From contig JAGAJD010000200.1 of assembly GCA_017626275.1 (NCBI GenBank), forward strand, positions 1 through 9,652: a DNA stretch of 9,652 nucleotides, given 5' to 3'. Made by a program: the position numbers and the translations under genes. The notes beneath the pieces were generated by a model. It was not told where the DNA came from. It saw only the letters and a list, made by a program, of their open reading frames with translations, and did not search any database. This document shows positions 1 through 5,464 of this stretch, one piece after another. Each line of letters begins with the position of its first letter. Positions within the stretch are counted from its first letter, which is position 1. Source of the DNA: Lachnospira sp. (lineage in GTDB: Bacteria > Bacillota > Clostridia > Lachnospirales > Lachnospiraceae).

Positions 1-545
1 CAAAAAATGTCAAGCCGGGGCAGGATATTATAATGACTAAATGGATTGGCATCGGTGGAATCCGGCAGATGATTGCAAAGAACAGAGAAGAAATTTTAAA
101 GTTTTACAGACCGCAGGTGCTGGAAACTGCGATGGGAGACGAATCGGATTTATCTGTTGCAGATGAAGCGAAAATCTTAATGGATATTCCGGGAGTTTCG
201 GCAATGCATGATGTATCGGAGGGCGGAATATTCGCGGCACTCTGGGATATGGCGGAGGCGGGAAAGGTCGGACTTGATATAGACTTTAAGAAAATACCCG
301 TAAAGCAGGAAATTATCGAAATTTGTGAAATTTTTGACGTAAATCCCTATGAATTGGAATCTTTGGGTGCTTTGTTGGTGACAGCGGACTGCGGAAGTGA
401 TATAATCAAAATATTATCTCAATCAGGAATAAATGCAGTTGTGATAGGAAGAACGACAGACGGCAATGATAGAATTATGCATAATGATGACGAAGTAAGA
501 TATCTGGATACGCCAAAAAGAGATGAGGTATACCGTTTTATATAA
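1..545 (+). CDS. AIR synthase-related protein, C-terminal part (5' end outside the window)
   Basis: Partial gene. The open frame enters from the left edge, with complete codons from base 3, so the ATG at base 33 is internal and not the start. The visible 180 residues begin with a PGQDIIMTKWIGIGG segment, which resembles the linker between the two halves of PurM/HypE/SelD-type AIR-synthase folds. A HDVSEGGIFAALWDMA segment follows, the typical start of the C-terminal AIRS domain. Members of this superfamily bind ATP and make acyl- or aminoimidazole-phosphate-type intermediates. The divergent HypE/ThiL-like branch seen here has no well-established substrate. The N-terminal ATP-binding half is outside the window, so catalytic competence cannot be judged. 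The stop is TAA, 40 nt before the next gene on the same strand, which suggests co-transcription. It could equally be labelled a HypE-like hydrogenase maturation protein. No other hydrogenase maturation genes are visible, so that name is not assigned. Confidence 0.8.
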   Translation, partial: KNVKPGQDIIMTKWIGIGGIRQMIAKNREEILKFYRPQVLETAMGDESDLSVADEAKILMDIPGVSAMHDVSEGGIFAALWDMAEAGKVGLDIDFKKIPVKQEIIEICEIFDVNPYELESLGALLVTADCGSDIIKILSQSGINAVVIGRTTDGNDRIMHNDDEVRYLDTPKRDEVYRFI

Positions 546-585
546 GTAAAGATTGTGAAGCCGTCGGAAAGGTTTGGTTATTAAG

Positions 586-1068
586 ATGAGAGAGAAGATT
601 TTAAATATGCTGGAAAAGAACAGCAGAATAGATTTAAAGGATATGGCTGTAATGCTTGGAATAACGGAAGCAGAGGTCGCCAATGAAATCGCCGATATGG
701 AAAAAGAGCATATTATATGCGGTTATAACACATAAATTAACTGGGATAAGACGAGCGAGGAAAAGGTTACTGCCCTGATAGAGGTTAAGGTTACACCGCA
801 GAGGGGTCTTGGTTTTGACAGCATCGCAGAAAGAATTTACAAATATGATGAGATAACCTCCGTTTATCTGATGTCAGGTGGATTTGATTTTACGGTAATT
901 ATTGAGGGAAAGACGATGAAGTCTGTTGCACAGTTTGTCGCAAATAAGCTTTCCCCGCTTGATTCGGTGTTAAGCACATCGACACATTTTGTCCTTAAAA
1001 AATATAAGGATTACGGAAGAGTACTTGAGGCAGAGGTTAAGGACGAAAGGATGCTGGTGACACCATGA
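586..1068 (+). pseudogene. Lrp/AsnC family transcriptional regulator, interrupted by an in-frame TAA
   Basis: From the ATG at 586 (GGAAAGG at 566-572 upstream) one reading frame runs to the TGA at 1066-1068, broken only by a TAA at 733-735 (codon 50). The first 49 residues (MREKILNMLEKNSRIDLKDM...) are a compact winged-helix DNA-binding domain. The part after the stop (INWDKTSEEKVTALIEVKV..., then YLMSGGFDFTV and STSTHFVLKKYKD) is the AsnC ligand-binding/oligomerisation domain. Full length would be about 160 residues, normal for the family, with no frameshift. Related proteins usually carry a hydrophobic residue at the stop position, so a TTA-to-TAA change is a likely origin (inference). Intact members bind DNA as dimers or octamers and respond to amino acids. 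The gene overlaps the aminotransferase by ATGA, so it probably regulated that gene or its own operon. It may be a real pseudogene, a strain-specific nonsense mutation or a sequencing error. The ATG at 871 is a poor alternative start, lying inside the effector domain without a convincing ribosome binding site. Confidence 0.82.
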
Positions 1069-2222
1069 GAAATGCATTATCCCAAAAAATCATAGATATA
1101 GAGCCGTCAGGAATACGAAAGTTTTTTGATATTGTAAGTGAAATGCCTGATGCCATTTCTTTGGGCGTTGGTGAGCCGGACTTTGATACGCCGTGGAATA
1201 TCAGGGAAGAGGGAATTTATTCTTTGGAGAAGGGAAGAACCTTTTACACCTCTAATGCCGGTTTGAAGGAATTAAGAGAAGAGATAAGCAGATATCTTGA
1301 CAGAAAATACCGTCTTCAGTATGACGCTATGAAAGAGATTTTTGTTACAGTAGGCGGCAGCGAAGCTATTGATGTTGCTCTTCGCTGTATGGTTGATCCG
1401 GGAGATGAAGTGCTGATTCCGCAGCCAAGTTATGTGTCATATCTGCCGTGTGCGGTTATGGCAGACGCAGTACCTGTCATTATAGAGTTAAAAGCAGAAA
1501 ATGAATTTAAGCTTACTAAGGAGCAGCTTCTTGAAAATATAACAGATAAGACTAAAATACTGGTGCTTCCGTTTCCTAACAATCCGACAGGTGCAATAAT
1601 GACGAGGGAAGAGCTTGCAGAGCTTGTGCCTGTAATTATTGAGAAGGATATTTATGTCATTTCGGACGAGATTTATTCAGAGCTTACATATGGACAGAAG
1701 CACTGTTCGATTGCGGAATTTCCGGGAATGAAGGAAAGAACGATTGTGATTAACGGTTTTTCCAAAGCATTCGCAATGACAGGCTGGAGACTTGGATATG
1801 CCTGCGGTCCTAAAAATATTATTGAGCAGATGGTTAAGCTTCATCAGTTTGCAATTATGTGCGCTCCGACAAACAGCCAGTTTGCGGCAATAGAGGCGTT
1901 AAAGAATTGTGATGATGAAGTCGATAAAATGATAGAGGCATATGACCAAAGAAGAAGATTTCTGCTTAATGCATTTAAAGAGATGGGAATTGAATGTTTT
2001 GAGCCGTTTGGTGCTTTCTATGTATTCCCGTCAATTCAGAAGTTTAACATGTCATCGGACGAATTTGCAACAAGACTGCTTAATGAGCAGAAGCTTGCTG
2101 TCGTGCCGGGAACAGCATTCGGCAAGTGTGGAGAGGGATTTGTAAGAATATCATATGCTTATTCCATTGATAATTTAAAGGTTGGATTAAGCAGAATCAA
2201 AGCATTTATTGATACGTTATAA
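1065..2222 (+). CDS. Pyridoxal-phosphate aminotransferase, class I/II (fold type I)
   Basis: A full-length 385-residue cytosolic enzyme of the aspartate aminotransferase superfamily, subgroup I-gamma-like (PatA/AspC-related). It transfers an amino group between an amino acid and a 2-oxo acid using PLP. Visible hallmarks are GEPDFDTP near residues 37-43, the VGGSEA cofactor-binding turn near 96-101, NNPTG at 172-176 with the conserved Asn173, D201 and Y204 (SDEIYSE), the Schiff-base lysine K234 in FSKAFAMTGWRLGY, the phosphate-binding R242, and the substrate carboxylate-binding R361 in FVRISYA. All catalytic residues are present. The start ATG overlaps the stop of the preceding regulator (ATGA at 1065-1068), with AAAGGATG-like pairing upstream, indicating translational coupling. 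Substrate preference (aspartate, aromatic or another amino acid) cannot be read from the sequence. Its pairing with an Lrp/AsnC gene fits amino-acid-responsive control. Confidence 0.93.
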   Translation: MRNALSQKIIDIEPSGIRKFFDIVSEMPDAISLGVGEPDFDTPWNIREEGIYSLEKGRTFYTSNAGLKELREEISRYLDRKYRLQYDAMKEIFVTVGGSEAIDVALRCMVDPGDEVLIPQPSYVSYLPCAVMADAVPVIIELKAENEFKLTKEQLLENITDKTKILVLPFPNNPTGAIMTREELAELVPVIIEKDIYVISDEIYSELTYGQKHCSIAEFPGMKERTIVINGFSKAFAMTGWRLGYACGPKNIIEQMVKLHQFAIMCAPTNSQFAAIEALKNCDDEVDKMIEAYDQRRRFLLNAFKEMGIECFEPFGAFYVFPSIQKFNMSSDEFATRLLNEQKLAVVPGTAFGKCGEGFVRISYAYSIDNLKVGLSRIKAFIDTL

Positions 2223-2254
2223 AGAGGACATGGACTGTCCGGTGGAGGTTATGT

Positions 2255-2725
2255 ATGGCAGATTTAAGCGTGGAGTATATTAATCCTTTTTTGATGGCGG
2301 CAACAAGCGTAATTAAGGATATTTGTCAGATTGACGTAAGGGTGGGAAGACCCTATGTTAAGACGACAGAATTTGAAAGTGATTCTGTAATTATTATAAT
2401 CGGTGTGACAGGTGAAGTGCGTGGACAGGTTTTGATTTCATTCCAGCTTGACCATGCTTTAAAGGTTGCTTCTAAGATGATGATGGGAATGCCTGTTGCA
2501 GAGTTGGACGATATGTCGGCAAGTGCAATTAATGAGCTTGGAAACATGATAATGGGTAATGCAGCAACTATTTTGTCTACAAAGGGTATTGGAATGGACA
2601 TTACGCCTCCTACACTGTGCAGAGGAAATATTTATCTTAAGCAGTCTTACAATAAGAATATCTGTGTTCCGTTAAGCAGCGATGAGATTAAGATGGAGCT
2701 TGATATAGCGGTAAATATTGACTAG
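2255..2725 (+). CDS. cheX: Chemotaxis protein CheX (CheY-P phosphatase)
   Basis: A 156-residue cytosolic protein of the CheC/CheX/FliY phosphatase family, which removes phosphate from CheY-P and so resets the flagellar switch signal. The helix that carries the active site reads SASAINELGNMIMGNAAT. E94 and N97 form the ExxN catalytic signature, and N102 follows. There is one such helix, as in CheX, rather than the two of CheC. The flanking segments (VIIIIGVTGEVRGQVLISF and the C-terminal MELDIAV strand) fit the alpha/beta CheX fold used for dimerisation. The start is fixed by GGTGGAGG at 2241-2248, 6 nt before ATG 2255. Another ATG at 2251 is out of frame and too close to the ribosome binding site. 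The gene lies 32 nt after the aminotransferase and 14 nt before trmL, so it is probably co-transcribed with both. No other chemotaxis or flagellar gene is in the window. Confidence 0.88.
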   Translation: MADLSVEYINPFLMAATSVIKDICQIDVRVGRPYVKTTEFESDSVIIIIGVTGEVRGQVLISFQLDHALKVASKMMMGMPVAELDDMSASAINELGNMIMGNAATILSTKGIGMDITPPTLCRGNIYLKQSYNKNICVPLSSDEIKMELDIAVNID

Positions 2726-2739
2726 GTGGAAGGGTAAGA

Positions 2740-3240
2740 ATGTTAAATATTGTTTTACATGAGCCGGAAATGCCGGCTAATACGGGAAATATAGGAAGAA
2801 CCTGCGTTGCGGCAGGGGCAAGGCTGCATTTGATTGAGCCGCTCGGATTTAAACTGAATGAAAAAATGTTAAAGCGTGCAGGACTTGACTACTGGGACAA
2901 GCTAGACGTAACGGTATATGATGATTATCAGGATTTTCTGAACAGGAATCCCGGTGCAAAGATATATATGGCTACGACAAAGGCTCAAAAGACCTACTGT
3001 GACGTGGCTTATGAGGACGACTGTTATATTATGTTCGGTAAAGAGAGTGCGGGCATTCCTGAAGAAATTCTTGTGGATAATGAAGAGAACTGTATAAGAA
3101 TACCGATGATTGGAGATATCCGTTCGCTCAATTTGTCCAATTCAGTTGCAATTGTGGCGTATGAGGCACTTCGTCAGCATGAGTTTCAGTCGATGAATCT
3201 TGAAGGGCATCTTCACAGGCTGCATTGGAGTAATGAATAA
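2740..3240 (+). CDS. trmL: tRNA (cytidine(34)-2'-O)-methyltransferase TrmL
   Basis: A 166-residue SPOUT-family methyltransferase, about the normal length for the minimal TrmL/YibK type, which has only the catalytic domain. Using S-adenosylmethionine it methylates the 2'-OH of the wobble nucleotide (C34 or cmnm5U34) of certain leucine tRNAs, aiding codon reading. The three SPOUT motifs are clear: motif 1 with N14 and TGNIGR at 15-20; motif 2 MFGKESAGIP at 98-107; and motif 3 from IPMIGDIRSLNLSNSVAI at 121-138, the trefoil-knot region that binds SAM. GGAAGGG at 2728-2734 lies 5 nt before the ATG and decides the start. It closes the + strand unit: a strong hairpin begins 13 nt after its TAA. Confidence is high because the knot motifs and length agree. 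Confidence 0.94.
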   Translation: MLNIVLHEPEMPANTGNIGRTCVAAGARLHLIEPLGFKLNEKMLKRAGLDYWDKLDVTVYDDYQDFLNRNPGAKIYMATTKAQKTYCDVAYEDDCYIMFGKESAGIPEEILVDNEENCIRIPMIGDIRSLNLSNSVAIVAYEALRQHEFQSMNLEGHLHRLHWSNE

Positions 3241-3253
3241 TTTTATAAAAAGT

Positions 3254-3287
3254 AATGGGGCTGCGCATTATAGCGAACAGCCCCATT
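3254..3287. terminator. Bidirectional intrinsic terminator between convergent units
   Basis: A perfect 10-bp inverted repeat, AATGGGGCTG (3254-3263) with CAGCCCCATT (3278-3287), encloses a 14-nt loop that can add a short CGC/GCG inner stem (3264-3266 with 3273-3275). On the - strand the stem is followed by a good T-rich run (ACTTTTTATAAAA), ending the mutS2-regulator-kinase unit. On the + strand the following tract (TTATGTTATT) is weaker but plausible. It sits between the stop codons of trmL and the histidine kinase. Confidence 0.88.
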
Positions 3288-3291
3288 TATG

Positions 3292-4713
3292 TTATTCCTT
3301 TGCAATCGGAAGTGTGAATATAAATTCCGTTCCAACGCCCTCAGTACTTATTACATCGATATGTTCTTTATGTGCCTGTAATATTTCTTTGGTAATCGAC
3401 AATCCAAGCCCGGAGCCTTTCTTGTCACGTCCGCGTGAGGAATCGGATTTGTAAAAGCGGTCCCAGATTTTATCAAGGCTTTCCTTGGAAATTCCTGAGC
3501 CTGTGTCTTTTACGGATATATATGCTTTTTCACCCTTGTCACGAACCGAAATGTAGATGCAGGAGTTTTCGTGGCTGAATTTGATGGCATTGTCGATAAG
3601 GTTGTAAATTACCTGACCGATTTTGCTCTTATCTGCCTTCACATATTGGCTTTCAGCGGAAAATGTGAGCTGGAACTGAATATGTTTCTTTTTGCAGCTT
3701 CCTTCAAATGTTTCAATCGTGTGTTTTATAATTGAATTGATATCAAAGGTGGTAATTTCAAGCCGCACAGTTTCCGGGTCAAGCTCGTTGAGCGTCAGAA
3801 TATTGCTTGTGAGCTTTGTGAGGCGGTCAGTCTCAAATAATACAATATCAATATATTTTTTTGCCATTTCAGGCGGAATAGTTCCGTCAGAGATAGCTTC
3901 CAGATATCCCTTGATAGATGTCAGCGGAGAGCGGAAATCATGTGAGATATTGGAAAGAAATTTCTGCTGGAACTGGTCTGATTCATTGAGCTTTGAAGCC
4001 ATGTAATTGAGCGAAGCTGCAAGGTGTCCGATTTCGTCAATATCATTTTTTACCTCAATTTTGTAAGAGAGATTACCGTTACCGTATTCCTTGGTAGCTT
4101 TTATAATGTTCGTAAGCGGCTTGTGAACCTGCATGATATACAGGGCGATAAAGCTTAGATTAAGAATCATTACAATGATAAGCGTGAGGTAATTCGTATT
4201 AAATGTAGTGTATACATTATCGGTGATTACGGATTCTTTCATATGGATAACGACATATCCCTTCATTGTGAAAGAACTGGTAATCGGTGCAAATACGCTT
4301 AGATATTTGCCGTCCAGAATTCCGTAAAAATCACCGAATTGTGTATGCTTCGTACCAAGACTGGTATAATCAAAGTTCTCAATCGTATATAGCACATCTT
4401 TTGTATTATGCTCTTTTTCGTAGGCTGTATCCAGAATAATATTTCCTGATGTATCAATAAACATAATCCGCGTGTTATTTAAGAGAGCGACTGTTTTAAG
4501 CTCTGTTTCTACAATGCGCAGATGTTCTTTACTGAAGTAATCAGATGCATATTCAGCGGAAACAGACAGCGCCTGGCGGTAAAGTGCGTCACTGTAATGG
4601 TCATAAACCTTTGCGTAATCTGCGCGGTAGCTTATAAGAGTGACGCAGGCAAAGCCGGCGATGGCAACGGCAAAATATACAAAAAGATGTTTGATTAAAA
4701 GATTGAATTTCAT
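3292..4713 (-). CDS. Membrane sensor histidine kinase (HAMP, HisKA, HATPase_c)
   Basis: A 473-residue two-component sensor in the usual PhoR/VicK-like layout. A first membrane helix (about residues 8-28) is followed by an extracytoplasmic sensor domain of roughly 140 residues that looks Cache/PAS-like (FIDTSGNIILDT near 85-96), then a second helix (about 174-194), a HAMP linker (about 195-247), and the HisKA dimerisation domain with phospho-acceptor H258 in SNISHDFRSPLTSIKGY. The ATPase domain shows an N box with N371 and N375 (NLIDNAIKFS), a G1 box DTGSGIS at 403-409 and a G2 box GSGLGLSI at 433-440. All catalytic boxes look intact. Its partner is surely the OmpR-type regulator encoded 39 nt upstream in the same operon. 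The ligand is unknown and cannot be inferred from the sensor domain. The stop lies just inside the terminator's flank. Confidence 0.95.
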   Translation of the reverse strand: MKFNLLIKHLFVYFAVAIAGFACVTLISYRADYAKVYDHYSDALYRQALSVSAEYASDYFSKEHLRIVETELKTVALLNNTRIMFIDTSGNIILDTAYEKEHNTKDVLYTIENFDYTSLGTKHTQFGDFYGILDGKYLSVFAPITSSFTMKGYVVIHMKESVITDNVYTTFNTNYLTLIIVMILNLSFIALYIMQVHKPLTNIIKATKEYGNGNLSYKIEVKNDIDEIGHLAASLNYMASKLNESDQFQQKFLSNISHDFRSPLTSIKGYLEAISDGTIPPEMAKKYIDIVLFETDRLTKLTSNILTLNELDPETVRLEITTFDINSIIKHTIETFEGSCKKKHIQFQLTFSAESQYVKADKSKIGQVIYNLIDNAIKFSHENSCIYISVRDKGEKAYISVKDTGSGISKESLDKIWDRFYKSDSSRGRDKKGSGLGLSITKEILQAHKEHIDVISTEGVGTEFIFTLPIAKE

Positions 4714-4752
4714 ATTCCTATCTGTAATCCTTTCATTTGTGCCGTTTCAGGG

Positions 4753-5454
4753 TTATCGTGAGACAAATTTATAGCCGATTCCCCATACAGTTTCAATAGC
4801 CCAATGCTCGTGGTCGCGAATCTTTTCGCGGATACGTTTGATGTGAACATCGACGGTTCTTGTGTCGCCGATATACTCATATCCCCAGATATGGTCAAGA
4901 AGCTGCTCTCTTGTAAATACCTGATTAGGAGACGACGCCATAAAATAGAGAAGCTCAAGCTCCTTTGGCGGCATCTCAACAACATTTCCGCAGTACATTA
5001 CTGAGTAATTGCCAAGATTAATTACAAGGTCAGGATATTCCACACACTGTCCTGAATTGGTGGCAGGTGCGGCAGTCTGTGATACCTGATAGCGTCTCAG
5101 TACCGCCTTTACACGTGCGACAAGCTCTTTGGTTTCAAATGGTTTAATCATGTAGTCGTCAGCTCCAAGCTCTAAGCCAAGCACCTTATCAAAGGTTTCG
5201 CCTTTAGCCGACAGCATGATAATCGGAATGTTATTATTTTTTCTGACCTCACGGCATACCTGATAGCCGTCAATGCCCGGAAGCATTAAGTCAAGAAGAA
5301 TGAGATTAGGGCGGAAAATATTTAACTGCTCCAATGCACTTTCTCCGTCATAAACGATCATTGTCTCGAAACATTCCTTTGTCAGATATAGTGAAATAAG
5401 CTCCGCAATGTTTTCATCGTCATCTACGATAAGAATTTTCTGTTTTGCTGCCAT
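4753..5454 (-). CDS. OmpR/PhoB-family response regulator
   Basis: A 233-residue transcription factor with a receiver domain (about 5-118) and a C-terminal winged helix (about 135-231). Receiver residues are complete: acidic pocket D11/D12, phospho-acceptor D55 in LILLDLMLPG, S82 in the conserved Thr/Ser position, and K104 in MIKPF. The effector domain has the family pattern (PPKELELLYFMASSPNQVFTR, recognition helix around TRTVDVHIKRIREKI, then the wing ending GIGYKF). Phosphorylation by the adjacent kinase would promote dimerisation and DNA binding. AGGAGGAA at 5457-5464 lies 2 nt before the ATG and touches the mutS2 stop codon (only 10 nt separate the genes), so the two genes are almost certainly on one transcript. 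The regulon is unknown, and no clear direct-repeat binding site was spotted upstream of mutS2. Confidence 0.95.
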   Translation of the reverse strand: MAAKQKILIVDDDENIAELISLYLTKECFETMIVYDGESALEQLNIFRPNLILLDLMLPGIDGYQVCREVRKNNNIPIIMLSAKGETFDKVLGLELGADDYMIKPFETKELVARVKAVLRRYQVSQTAAPATNSGQCVEYPDLVINLGNYSVMYCGNVVEMPPKELELLYFMASSPNQVFTREQLLDHIWGYEYIGDTRTVDVHIKRIREKIRDHEHWAIETVWGIGYKFVSR

Positions 5455-5464
5455 AGTTCCTCCT

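Noticed and set aside
33..545. ATG at 33 as the true start of the first gene
   Set aside because: The same frame is open back to base 3 and encodes a conserved PGQDII segment of the AIRS family, so the gene begins before the window.
871..1068. A separate small gene starting at ATG 871
   Set aside because: It starts in the middle of the AsnC effector domain, lacks a convincing ribosome binding site, and is in frame with the upstream half. It is the tail of the interrupted regulator.
2226..2240. Small inverted repeat GGACA/TGTCC between the aminotransferase and cheX
   Set aside because: Only a 5-bp stem with a 5-nt loop and no T-tract. This is likely chance, though it sits close to the cheX ribosome binding site.
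3692..4006. Open frames opposite or inside the kinase, regulator and mutS2 genes
   Set aside because: They are shadows of well-supported genes, have low-complexity translations and no recognisable domains.
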